64,000 bases of DNA, taken from Sarcocystis neurona (Eukaryota; Apicomplexa; Conoidasida; Eucoccidiorida; Sarcocystidae). Positions within the stretch are counted from its first letter, which is position 1, and each line of letters begins with the position of its first letter. The notes below the pieces were generated by a model. It made no database searches, was not told where the DNA came from, and saw nothing but the letters and a program-made list of their open reading frames with translations. This document shows, one piece after another, positions 26,744 through 38,436 of the stretch. Both the position numbers and the translations under genes were made by a program. The stretch is from assembly GCA_000727475.1 (NCBI GenBank), contig KL647294.1:1-64000 (forward strand). Direction: 5' to 3'.

Positions 26744-26935
26744 ATGCAGCCGATCGAATTCAGTCAGAGCAGGAATAGCAGGAGCAAGCTGACTCACACG
26801 GACGGCAACCACTGCACGCACAGTGGAAGCGGCAGCACGCGCACCACTATCATCGTCAGCAGTAGCGGCGGCCGCAGCGGCAGCAACTGCAGCAGCGGCC
26901 AGAGAAGAATTGCGGGATTTACGTAGAGGTATGTC
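26744..26935 (+). CDS. Weak candidate exon, CAG/AGC-rich
   Basis: Repeated AGC/GCA/CAG triplets occur between 26,744 and 26,905. One frame starts at ATG 26,744 and reads as Ser/Gly/Asn-rich for 60 codons. A second frame is Ala-rich, ends in AREELRDLR and meets a good donor-like AGAG|GTATGT at about 26,930. Two frames being open over the same triplet run is typical of CAG repeats and does not prove coding. No homologous family is recognised. Confidence 0.2.
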
Positions 26936-27059
26936 CTGACCCGGTATACACGAGCACGATTGAAAATTAGTTTTCTAGCGCAATCGAGACCCAGTTTCAG
27001 CGTGTGAAAAGGCAGCTCCTATTTCACCATCAGCCTGAGCGGACGCGGCCTGCAGGGCA

Positions 27060-29720
27060 GGGCGTTCACTGTTTCGGAGCGACACAACTACACTTTGAAA
27101 GTCGGGAAATCGCTGTGTCACGAGCACAAAGATGGGCGCACCCCCTCTGTACCTTGTAGTGCATGGCTGTCTTAATTTCCGTTGTATCCTACTACCTAAC
27201 CTCGTAAATTAGTATGGTTGAGTTGATTCTCCGCACAACACACCAGGGTATGCATGACCATTGCGCCACTATCACTGCAGTAAGACCGTCTCAGAGCAAC
27301 CCCCAAATTCACCTGTACTCTCTGACATTTTCAATACTCTCGGCGTCAACCATCCCTCGACAGCGGAGTCAGTTCTCATGTGCTCGTTCCCAAGCATAAG
27401 GTGAGTGTCTGTGTCACTGTGCCTGTTTCAGCATTCCCACGTAGTTTTTACAAATACTGTTAAGAAAGGCTTGCTACAGAGTGCACAAATAGAGGACGGC
27501 ATGGTAAATAGCTAATGATGAGCATCCTACGCTTTGGAAAGCCACGCGGACTCACGTCCATCCGACCTGTGTAACGGACGATAATTCTGTGCCACGCAGT
27601 ACAACTACCTGCTAGATACCTGCTCGAAAGACGCAGGTGCAGGATGACACGAAAACGCCACATCAGCCGAGTCCGATCAGGTATCTGTGTGATACTCCGA
27701 AGTGAGTAAGGAATAACGACAGCTGACTACGACCCGACGCCTATGTGGTGCTCTTTAGATTACTAACACCCTTTACACTGTCTAAAATCACCAGTCACCA
27801 GATCGGGCTGCTAACCAGTCTATACGACATTTGATAATGCAGAATCGTGTGGCCCTCATACATCTGTTTTACGCATTTAGGAGTTTTTCTGTAGCCAAGG
27901 TCAAAACATGTTGTCTCTGAATGTACCTCTGCACTTTTAGCTGGAATTCTGCGGACGGAAGCCAAACACCTCGTGGTGCCGTCCTGTCGGCTCCTCATAA
28001 CGCTGTATTCTAGGGTAGTTTCGTCTGCGTAAAAATCCATTCTACTCTACTGGGCGCAAAAGCGACGCCCTGTTCTGTATACGCGTATGGTAGTCCCTAT
28101 TGTTGCTCGCGTAGACCTTTTCAGGAGTCGTGGGACTGTCGACTTGCACATCACTTTCGACAGAGCATGGTTCACTGCCCACGAGAAAGCGAAACACGCA
28201 CTCAATCGAGGGAAAACGAGCCTGAACAACATCGACGCACGCTAGCACTCCCCTGTTCTTTCCCACATATGAACAAGTATCACCCAGGCCAGACGTTCGG
28301 TGCTTATGGGAGGATCCTTTGTGGTCCTTATTAAGGACCCTATGACGGAGCGCAGTGCACTGGGAGGCGTTAGCAGATAGGCTGCAGTAGCATAGTGTGA
28401 GCCTGTTTCATACGACAGCAACACGCCTACCGTCGACTTCATTGCAGACCTGGTACGGACATGAAATCCCAAATTTGCAGCTAGACGCTTTACAGTATCG
28501 TAGCCCCCAGAGGCTAAGTCCAAACGGCCACGCGCCCCCAACGAGCTGGAAGAAATTGGACACTCGACTGAAGATGTTTGCGAAAGACCGGTGGTGCGCC
28601 AACTGTGCTTCTAAAAAGGTACAGCACCTCTTCGGAGTATCAGTGACGCCAATGGGAGAAGTAATCCGTGAATGAGCGCCGGCCACGCTCCCCAGTGGTG
28701 CTGAACAAGTCGGATTGTGATCCGTGAATGAGCGCCGGCCACGGCGGTCCAACCTTGCGCTCCCTAGTGTTGCTGAACAAATCGGATTGTCTTTTACTTA
28801 TCACTAAACCGTTGGACACCGTGTACCAGAGCAGTACGAGGCCAATTACAACACGCACTGGAAATCGCCGCTTGGACGCAAATCCCTTATCAGCTTGGAA
28901 AAAACCGTCTACCAGAACGTGAGGTACCGCATTCAGCTGTTCACGCGCCTGTCGCACGGCTTCACGTCTTCACTGATACCCGTTCATGCTCAACTCTCGT
29001 GCACAACCAGGCCAGCTCACGGACGTAACATGACTTGAGCTGATGAGGACAACAAGGGTGGGTCTTCTTGCTGCGCAGAAAACTGAATTGCAGTAAATGT
29101 CGAAGAGATTAGAAACCCACCAGCAAAGGAACAGAATTCCCTCTAACGTGGTGTGGTTCTGCTCAAGCCAGGGCAGCGAGCGAGATGCAACGCGCGGGCT
29201 ATGGAAGCACGAGGACTCTGTCGGTCTGTCAGCCCGCACCACAGTGGTCAAGACGTATGCTTGTATAAAGCGCGTGCAAGTCGCAAAGAGTATTGGATTC
29301 CACTTTACGAAGCGATGGCAAGAGGCTTTCTTCTGTAACTGTCGCTTCGTTACCAGCACAACCCAACACCACCGGATGAATTACTTACCCAACTATCCTT
29401 CCGTCGCACAACTTAGCATCCGCATGCGCTATCCAGTGTATTGCGGCCAACACAGCTCTGCCATCAACGACTGCCAGCCTTAATTTCTCCTTGCGATCTG
29501 CGTGACACCATTGGTGTGCTGTGTTGTTCCATGCTTTCAACCGGGAGCGCTAATTTTTTGGGCCAGACGAGGCGCTTCCCCAGCAAAGCAATCCCCGACG
29601 TAAACCTGCCGACAGGGATTCATATTGTGGCAGAGCAATGTTTTACCGAAAAAAGTGGATGTGCTTGACGGCGAAATCGTTTGTGTGCACGGCAAGTATG
29701 CAATGTAGATGAAGGTGGAG
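27060..29720 (+). repeat. Diverged long repeat, copy B
   Basis: This is the second full-length copy of the repeat described at 21,900-24,620, in direct orientation. The offset between matching anchors stays close to 5.16 kb from end to end, so few large insertions or deletions separate the copies. The short open frames inside it (for example 28,408-28,752 and 28,640-28,957 on minus, 29,097-29,483 on plus) have no convincing protein match to the frames at equivalent places in copy A. This supports a non-coding, decayed element. Confidence 0.8.
28665..28790. repeat. Local tandem duplication inside copy B
   Basis: A unit beginning TCCGTGAATGAGCGCCGGCC and ending at a CGGATTGT motif occurs twice in a row (28,665-28,720 and 28,721-28,790). 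The first unit lacks about 14 bp present in the second. Copy A has one unit only (about 23,638-23,705), so the duplication arose in copy B after the copies separated. Confidence 0.85.
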
Positions 29721-32700
29721 GGTGCCTCGCTTCCTGCATAAAGATGTCAGTTTTGCCCATGTACGACGAATGAGCGCTTGAAAGTCAAGCGTGATGTGCG
29801 TCCGTGCTTCACGAAAGAAGCGCGGACACAGAAGGGCATGTACCTCCTAAGACAAAAGTGTGGTGAGCTACGAAGACAGACACCGCCTCGTCGTGACGCT
29901 TCTGAGGTGCACGCCACGGTTTACATTATTTCGGTAAAGCGCTTGCCGAGTTGCCGAAAAGGTGCCATGGACCCATCCACGTAACAGTCGTCAAACGCCG
30001 AGACACAGGCCAGCCAACGCTGCTTTTACTCAGTGAGTGTTGCCTAGCAAAAACTGCAACTAGTATTCGCTCAGGAGACGAGAAATCAGTGAAGTGGTCA
30101 GACCCGCTCTTTCTCTCCAAGATAAAAACGGAGAAATGCATTGTGAACCACGTCGCACCCGAACCCACGAACTAGAGAAATATGGAGAAGGACCAGAGCT
30201 GCCCTTTCTCTCCGCTTCTGAGGGAAGTAGTGGTAGTAGTATCATGGTCGGCCACGAAGGGACGGTCGTTAAAATGGTACGTGGGAGATCAGCATCCAGT
30301 TGTCTACGTTTATACTGGAAGACTGCAGTAGGGATGAATATGGGAGCAATCATAGAAGACTCACATCTGTCTATACATGCGTGGATGTGTTGCAACTACT
30401 AAAAGAAGGGTACAAAGCTTAGTTTGGGGAAATCATCACTGACAACGAATCTGGAGCAGCGTTCAGATCGGGCAAAAGCCATCCACCAGGGTACTCGATG
30501 CTGCGGGGTGCGGGCCACTTCTGGCTGCTTTACACCACTCTGACGCACACCGATCGACGCGAAATACGTGCTCGAGTTGCGTAATCGTATGTAGGAACGG
30601 AAAGTGCACTACGACAGCGTTCCTCTGCCTCACGTGGAGAGGCACGCTGTCACACTTTGAGCGGCGCGCTGGAACGCCTTTCATTGTTCCATCATACTCA
30701 AGAGAATTGGTGCGTTGCTTTTTTAGAATTGACAACCACACGTCCGCGTCAGAATCATGAAGGAAAGAACGCCATAAAGGAAACCGCTTGGCAGGGCGCG
30801 TCCATTTAAAAAACCTCTCCCTATGGACTGGAATGGAACGAGACTCCGAGCGCCACTGCAAGCTGCGATGAAGCATGACATTCAAGCGACTCCCTTGACC
30901 AACCGAACGTCGGTCAACAAGAATTTTCAATCCGCTCGTCTCACTTGCGCATGATTCTGGTGTAGATTCACACTTACAGCGCGAAGCTATTCAGCATGCA
31001 GTAGGCGTGGTTACCTACGTTTCTCATGTTCACCCCCTTTGAATTCTGATCCTCGTTGTGGTCCACTGCTAAGCTCACTACGCACGTTACGGTTACGATG
31101 TGCTCGTGCACTAATAAGCCGCAGTAGTCAGAAATTCTCAATGATTTTGCCTTCGCTCGTCACTGGTGTTCCGTGATCTGTGGCAATCTTGGTGACTCCG
31201 GTTATTGAGCCCTTTTGCTTACATAATCTGAGTTTATAGGTTTGCCGCTAACGAAAGGAAAAAAACGGACAGCGCACGGGGCAGCCACGAGCGCGTGAAA
31301 TATATGGCTACTTTGGCCCTCATTATCCTAGCTCCCTTGGGAATACTCTCGCGCAATTGCCGTAGCATATTCCATCCTTTTTCGCAGTGCGGTATACGTT
31401 TTCATCCGGTACAGAGTTGACTTTTACTGCGACTTTCCTGTTGAGCGTAGACGATGCGTACGAATGTCTGAATATATGTTCACTCCAAATTTTTCTGACC
31501 AGTGGTTGTGCAAAGGTAAAACGTAGACTTAACCTGAGCGGTGGCCTTTCTGGCGCGTAGATAGGGGAACTGCTGGCCGTGTGCCGGTCGCTCTGGCACA
31601 CGGAGGTAAACACACCGGTGCGCGAACCTTTTTATTACGTAGAAACAAGACGATGCAGTTTGTCTGCCCCTGCAGAACGTGGATGTTGTCTGTGATCTGC
31701 AGCCAGCAATGGCTTTCCCAGTATTCTTCTTCGACAGATACGTGAAGGCACCAACGGAGGGGTGCATAAATGTATCGTAAGTACACAGATCCATACATCA
31801 TGGTGCGTGGTGGACATGCACGCGACGCTCGCACCGAGAGGGTCAGACTTTTCTTGGTCAAAGATAAGGCTCACTGACAAATGCCCTCGGGCAGACAGAG
31901 CCGGAAAGCAACATGTATCAGTCCGCAGTATTTACGTGATTGGAGTCGCAGCTTGCGGAGGCGAGTGGGAATGAGAAGGAGACTCCTGCGAAGTAGACGA
32001 GCACACGAGAGGCAATTGCTTCTTAAGTTTGCGTAAAGGACTGCTGGCGTCCACTGATTGTCGCATGCTTGCTAGCTGCAAGCGATACTTCGCTCTAAGA
32101 TTTCTCATTGCGTCAACAGCCCGCTGACTTTGAAGGTTAGAGGAGGTTGTCTTCTCTCCGTGTCATCTGACCTGTGTGAGATGCAACGTCAGTGCTTTAA
32201 CTGCATAGTGCAGTTTAATATTACAAGGTTGTCGAAACACCTGACCCACTCCACGCGAAGAAAATGCTCACAAAAAATTTGAGCAGTACTGATACTGGCT
32301 GCACCGTCAGTAGCCGAATCCAATTGTGCGTACGCTCTTCTTTAACGTGGAAGAATGTGTCTGCAGCTGCTGATCGACAGGGCCTGGAACAGCCGTGAAG
32401 GTGTTTGCGAATGACAAACAATTTGTTTCGGTGTGGAAACGAGTCTGCACCTTCCATATAACGGAAAAGGAAGTTTTGCATGCTCGCTTTACACCACAGC
32501 GTTTGACGCTCTGCGCGTAATCCCTCTCTAACTCGCTGTGCGTATGGCACCTCCTGCGCATATTAGTGAAACTGGATTCCTGTCCGCATCGAGTCAGTAT
32601 CAAGTGAACGACTGGTCTAATAATGTCACTGACGGTGAACATGATTCAAGACGAAACCTTCAGCACCGAATCACTAGCGGATGACGGGTGACTCTTTCTA

Positions 32701-32781
32701 CGAAGAAAGAACGTTCTTGATATCGAGTATTCTTTGTCAGTCTGTGCATCAGCAGAAAGCTGCGGCGACACCTTTCAGGAG

Positions 32782-32785
<4 letters not shown>
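29721..32785. other. Gene-free spacer, composition like the left region
   Basis: I see no supported gene. The longest open frame is 155 codons (30,463-30,930, minus), with no recognisable motif and within chance expectation. Simple repeats are nearly absent until the CA tract at 32,786. Confidence 0.55.
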
Positions 32786-32830
<45 letters not shown>

Positions 32831-32833
32831 ACA

Positions 32834-32871
<38 letters not shown>

Positions 32872-33220
32872 NNNNNNNNNNNNNNNNNNNNNNNNNNNNN
32901 NNNNNNNNNNNNNNNNNNNNNNNNNNNNNNNNNNNNNNNNNNNNNNNNNNNNNNNNNNNNNNNNNNNNNNNNNNNNNNNNNNNNNNNNNNNNNNNNNNNN
33001 NNNNNNNNNNNNNNNNNNNNNNNNNNNNNNNNNNNNNNNNNNNNNNNNNNNNNNNNNNNNNNNNNNNNNNNNNNNNNNNNNNNNNNNNNNNNNNNNNNNN
33101 NNNNNNNNNNNNNNNNNNNNNNNNNNNNNNNNNNNNNNNNNNNNNNNNNNNNNNNNNNNNNNNNNNNNNNNNNNNNNNNNNNNNNNNNNNNNNNNNNNNN
33201 NNNNNNNNNNNNNNNNNNNN

Positions 33221-33304
<84 letters not shown>
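32786..33304. repeat. (CA)n microsatellite interrupted by an assembly gap
   Basis: CA repeats run from 32,786 to 32,871 with small interruptions (ACCACACTACAC) and resume at 33,221-33,304. Between them are 349 N (32,872-33,220). The gap almost certainly hides more CA repeat and its size may be an estimate. Open frames reported across it are artefacts. Confidence 0.95.
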
Positions 33305-33307
<3 letters not shown>

Positions 33308-33372
33308 AATGATGCACCGGTGTATGCGCACATCTCAGAAGAGATGTCATTACACATGACCGCATGTGTAAG

Positions 33373-33392
33373 ACATATATATATATATATAT
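33373..33392. repeat. Short (TA)n run
   Basis: This is a perfect AT alternation just downstream of the CA microsatellite. Confidence 0.85.
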
Positions 33393-33595
33393 GCACATCA
33401 TTTTGACGTAAATACGTAGAGCCTAAATACGTATCATACAGCGTTTATGTACATTAAGTCGTCCTATGTTACTGCCCGTGCATTCAAAATAATCCATGGA
33501 TACCAGTTCATGATTAACACACCAGAAAAGTCCTTGTTGTCGCCCAGTCACGAAGATGCTGTCCTAGGAGTAAAGGAGTAGATTTCAAGGAGAAA

Positions 33596-34224
33596 CTAAT
33601 CTTTTTCTGCGGATGCGTGTGCTATGCGGCCGACGGCAGCTGGATGCTGCTGCGCGGTTGGGTGAGTCGGCAGGTTGCTGCTACTGGTGGAGCTGGTGGT
33701 GCTGCCACATTCGTGGCGGCAGTGCTTCTGAAATGAGATGCTTCTCTTGTTGCGTTTGCTTATGACTTCCTTTGCTGTCGTTGCCGAACCCCCGCCTCTG
33801 GTGCCACTTTTACAGTGGGGGCTCCAGCAGCGTGTACTGCACCGCTCCTCCGGTCCTGAGTGCTGCTGCGTCGCTGCGATCACGTCGGTGTTATAGCGGC
33901 ACTACCTTGTCGCCGGTGTTGCTGCTGCTACCTGTTCAGCCGCAACGGAGTAAAACGTAGCGCGGCTTTCCCGGCGACGCTCGCTCTTCCGTAGCCGACC
34001 ATTTGTATGCACAACGGCTGCTGTTGCTGCAGCTGTTGCCACCAGTGTTGTTGCACGGGATTACAAACAACCGTAGCGAAGCTGCAGCCTCCGGTGCTGT
34101 CTTCTGTTTCACATAATTCCTGTGCGTCAGCAGACCCTTTCGAAAGCAGCCACTGCTTTCCCTCATTGGAACTGTCTCCGTATCCGCTCCCTCGTGCGGC
34201 CCCTTCTGCTGCCATCTGCGCCAT
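33596..34224 (-). CDS. Weak candidate minus-strand exons, Gln-containing (hypothetical)
   Basis: On the minus strand a frame opens at ATG 34,224 and runs 98 codons to 33,928, with a Gln-rich stretch (HWWQQLQQQQPL). A second frame covers 33,883-33,596 with Ser/Thr-rich sequence. An AACAG|GTAGCA donor and a GACGCAG acceptor about 66 bp apart could join them, but that intron would be far shorter than those of the confident genes here. The composition resembles coding exons of this genome; no domain is recognised. The plus strand over the same bases reads as Cys-rich and looks like the shadow. Confidence 0.25.
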
Positions 34225-34394
34225 CTGCTACTCTCGCCTCTGCATCGTAGCTATCGTTGACAGTAACGCCACTGTACCTTCCATGAAAAGTGCTGCCTCG
34301 CCCTCTGCTGCCGCACCACCTGCACGCGGAGGTCGGTAAACCACTTTTTAACCCGGTTGCTGCTCTTTCCGTATGTTGCTGCTACTGCTACCCT

Positions 34395-36876
34395 TCACCT
34401 ACCTGTGCTGTTGCTCGTACTCCTGCCTCGTACTCCTGCCTTTGTCATGGTTCTTCTTCGTAGCTGCTCGCGAACGTGCCGCGCGTTGCAGAGAAAGGAA
34501 GTCACTTCTTGATGCCGAACAGGTGCACTGGGCTGTGTCTTCCAGACCACCACCTTGTTTGTCCTGCCCTCCACATTCTGTCTGTTGCCATTTCCCCTGC
34601 GTGCTCTTGTCCTCGTGCTTTTAACTCTACGGGCACCGTGTGGGGTGGAGGCTCCAGCCGGAAGCAGAACACTGCCGCTAGGAGCGAGGGACGTAGCCAA
34701 TGGGGAATAGGCAAAACATGACGGCGTACGCATAAATCCAATGAGCGCAGCGTACATGTGTGTACGTATCCCACAGTGTACCGCACCACCAAGGCGAAGA
34801 CTTTCTTCTGAAGCAGCACACGCACGGTTGAGTATCTTCTTCTTCGGCCTCTTGCTCCCCGTGTACATCATCGTTCCCGGATTCCTCTTCCTCTTCTCGC
34901 GCCTCTTTTTTCTCTTCTTCCCCTTCTTCATGCTCACCTTCTCGCTCCTCTATTTCTTCAGTTTTCAGGCGTGCATGCTGCTTTGTGGGGAAGAGAGATC
35001 TTGACATCCGCCTTCCCGCTCCGCTGCTTCAAATTTTCGCCCAACCTTCGTTTGCTCCCCCCGCCGTCTCCCCACTCCTCGTAATCCCCTCATGCAAACT
35101 CTTCTTCGCCTTGCGCGGGAACGCAGCAGTCAGCTGACGCCAGCACGCACGCGCGTTTACTCACACGGTGTCTGTCCGCAGTTTTCTGGCTGCGCAAGGC
35201 GTCTACCTATCTACGTATGGGAGCGTACATATGAACACGTCTCTCCAGTGTTTCTCTCTCCGCTAGCTGTTGGGAGCCATGCAGCGAGCCTGCTGCGTCT
35301 GCGTGTTGCCGTCTTGATGGGGCGTACGGGGACGTTAGGTGGCTGCAATGCGAACTAGAAGACCAACGGTTTCTCTCGTCGTTATTTACTACAGCTAAGT
35401 AGTAGTGAATCGCTCCTCTTTTTTGAAATTTGTAGGATTTCGGCGGCGGACAACCACCGGTATCTGCACTGCAGTCTACGCAATGAAATGCCGTCATGCA
35501 GGCACTGGTTGTATTCTTCACGCAGTCAACCCCTCTAGTACCGTACTTAGAAACTCCTTTGGTATGTCCTCGCGCCCTCCTGCGTGCATGGGTCACGTGA
35601 GGAAAAGAAGTTTCTGCAGCATTAAAATTCGAATACAAGCGCAAACCTGCTGTACGTATACCATTAAAAGATCTGTCCCCGGAACTCCCTGGTCCACACA
35701 CACGGCCCTTGAGTGTTTGACTGGCATTCTTACGCTGCTTCTTCGGCGGCCCTTTGGCGTGGTTCCTCGTAAATTCCATTCAGCATCTCTCCGCTGGTAC
35801 TGTTTAGCATAAGTGGCACTAACACGAGCCTGCTCAGTTTCGAATTCCTCTGTGTTTCAGATGCACTCGCCGTCCCTGGGGGAAACATGCCTTCCGGCTT
35901 CTGAACTTCCTGGCGCGCAGCTTTAAGTTCTTACAAGTACACGTTTTTGGTGTAATTTGCTGTGCGTGCTGCGTCCCTCTTTTAGCGTGCAAGCGTCCTC
36001 CTCGGCCACGTGTTTCTTCTAAACGAATGCAATTCTCTGAACGCCAGGCTTCCCTCCCGTCTATCCGTCCGTCCACTCCTTTCGGTGTACGTACACCCGG
36101 GCATCCTGCGTCCCGCTGTTTGACGTAGCGGCTTATGCTAATGGTGAAGGCGACGTGTTTGCTGCAGCACTGCACAACCGGGCGTGCCTGCTCTCCTCGG
36201 CCGTCTTTCGGTATGTGTCTAGGCGTCTTGTTTCTACGTGCATGCGCGTCACTTTTTCTCCGCGTTTGCTCGCCGTTTGTTTTCTCTGCCTCTCACGTAC
36301 TACTTCTCCGGCAGGCCCAGCCCCAGGAGTCGCTCTGCCGCAGTTTAGAGTATGCGTAACTCGTTCCTCGTATAGTGAGTTGTCAAATCTTCTAAAAGGG
36401 AGTCGCGAGGATGCAGTTCGCTTGTAAACCGTATATCGGTGTAGCCCTCCGCCAACGGCCTGTCCAGTGACAGGCGTTTCCGCTGAAGTTTCTATACGTA
36501 GAGTTCAATGCGTATGTCTCTGTACGCGTCGTCGCCACGTGTCGCAGCGGGCGCACCTACTGCGTCTCCTGTAGCTCTTCAAAGTGTACGTCCGTCTGCG
36601 GCGCGGAGGACAGCGGTTCTTGACTGTGTCCCATGTGCCTGCAGTTCCGGCGTTTTTCGTGTATATCTTTGTGTGCTCCATCGTTCGTGCCTACGTCTGT
36701 ACGTCCACATGTTCGACAAGACGTAGACACGTGGGAATTCGTCTGTGCCGGGTGGTCTTCTACTCTTGTATGTTTTGGTCGGCTCCCTTCGCACGGTCTG
36801 TGATATATTCCGTTGCCCCTTTTCACGTGCAGGCTCACAAATTTGAACACTGCTGCAGTTTGTTCCTTCACAGAAG
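34395..36876. other. Pyrimidine-rich spacer upstream of PRPS; no supported gene
   Basis: The plus strand is rich in T and C, most strongly at 34,830-34,965 (CTTCTTC/CCTCTTC runs) and in parts of 36,130-36,870. A minus-strand frame of 180 codons (34,937-34,395) starts with a Lys/Arg-rich segment that is simply the complement of the CTT/CTC tract. Another 190-codon minus frame (35,779-35,207) has no motif I recognise. The stretch probably holds the 5' untranslated region and promoter of the PRPS gene, but I cannot point to a start site. Confidence 0.4.
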
Positions 36877-38436
36877 ATGCCGCGTGTTCCCTTAGTGCCG
36901 GCTGCAGCCGCTGCTACTGTAACATCCCTGCGAAAAGCTGTATCCCTGTCGTCGTTCGCAGCTGCTTTTGGTCTGCCTGCAGCGACGCCGTGTGCTCAGT
37001 TTTGTTTTCTAGCTGGCGGTGTCGGCGTCTGCTTGCCTCTTCCGTGGCGCTGGTCCCTTCTGCTTTCTTCTGGTAGAGGATTTCTGCTGCGGCCGTTGCC
37101 CCGATGGACACATACAAGCCGGCGCGTCAACAACAGCAGCAGTAGCGAAGACAGCAGCTACAGAGGAAATTTACCGGTTTTGCCCGCAGGTGCCGCAGCA
37201 GAAGGAGCAGCTGCCTGCAGCAGCCACTACTACCTTGTGTTGACGGCTCTGCTGTCCTCTGCAGCGCTATTGACAGTTGGTCGTGATTCGCGCAGCAGAC
37301 GGAGGTTTCCGGTTGCCTGTGATGCAGCAGCGCCAGGAGCGGCAACACAGCACGTGCAGCGCGAAGGTGGATACTCCCCGTCCGCTGCTTCCACTTCTTC
37401 CTCTGCTCTCAGTGGTTTGCAGGACGTGTCTCCGCCGTGCACACGCCTGGCAGGCAGCTGCAGCTGCAGCCATGTGAGGCGCAGCAGCAGCAGCCTCTCA
37501 GGTGGCAGCAGCACGTGGACTCGGAGAAGCGAGGGGATCGGAGATAGAAAAGGGAGCAGTAGGAGCAGCAGCGTGAGATGCAAGGACGTGCGAAGTAGGT
37601 GTACGCACAGGTCGAGCAGCGGCATGTACGGCAGTTGCAAGTCGCGTGGGTCCGCAGCTGCATTGAGGCGCGCGAGAGTTCCGGCTCGCTGCGCGGCAGC
37701 AGAGGGGGGAGTATCCTGGCTTCCTCCGGCCGCTGGACTTTGTGAAACGTCAGATCTTCCAGCGGAAGCAGAAAGGAGAGGAAGGAAAGGCGTGGTGGAG
37801 GAGCAGCAGCAGGAGGGAAGAAATGCTTCTGTGCCGTCGTCGTGGGCAGCGGCATCCGCCGACTCAAAGACGCGGCAGACGGGTCAGCAGGAAAGCACGA
37901 TTTTTTCCGCCAGCACTGCTCGTGCGTCTTCGTCCGTTGCTGGAGCTGCTGGTGCAGATATAAGGGGAGACGGCGGAGCAGGCGGACAGGCAGCTGCTGT
38001 GGGAGAGACGCATCGGTGGAGCGCAGCAGCTGGAGAGGAACCGCAGCAGCATCACCACCATGACAGCCCGCTGTGGCGGTCGGAGGAGAATCGCCCCTTC
38101 GAAAAGAAACTGGAAGATGCGCTGCTGTTTTGCGGCAACAGCAACCAGCCGCTGGCGACGGCGGTGGCAGACCGGCTTTCGACGAAACTGGGAAAAGTGG
38201 CAGTGAAGCGTTTTGCCGATGGAGAAGTGAATATCCAGTTTCTTGACTCTTTGAGAGGCAAGGATGTGTACCTCATCCAGCCAACCAGCAGCCCGGTGAA
38301 CGAGCATTTGATGGAGCTCCTCCTGATGATATCTACTTGCAGACGTGCCAGCGCAAAAAAAATTACTGCCGTGATTCCTTATTACGGCTACGCGCGACAA
38401 GACAGGAAACTCAGCAGTCGAGTCCCCATCTCTGCT
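36877..38436 (+). CDS. PRPS exon 1 (N-terminal extension plus first part of core)
   Basis: This exon encodes 520 residues. It ends at PISA with the donor GCT|GTAAGA, phase 0. If one reads on past the donor, the frame hits a stop at 38,494 without the rest of the enzyme, which confirms the splice. The segment before about 38,080 is low complexity (Ser, Ala, Arg, Gly runs and a His4 run) and is not part of the known fold. Confidence 0.9.

Noticed and set aside
32681..33406. Long open frames across the CA repeat and N gap
   Set aside because: They read only His-Thr or Cys-Val dipeptides and X through N; artefacts of microsatellite and gap.
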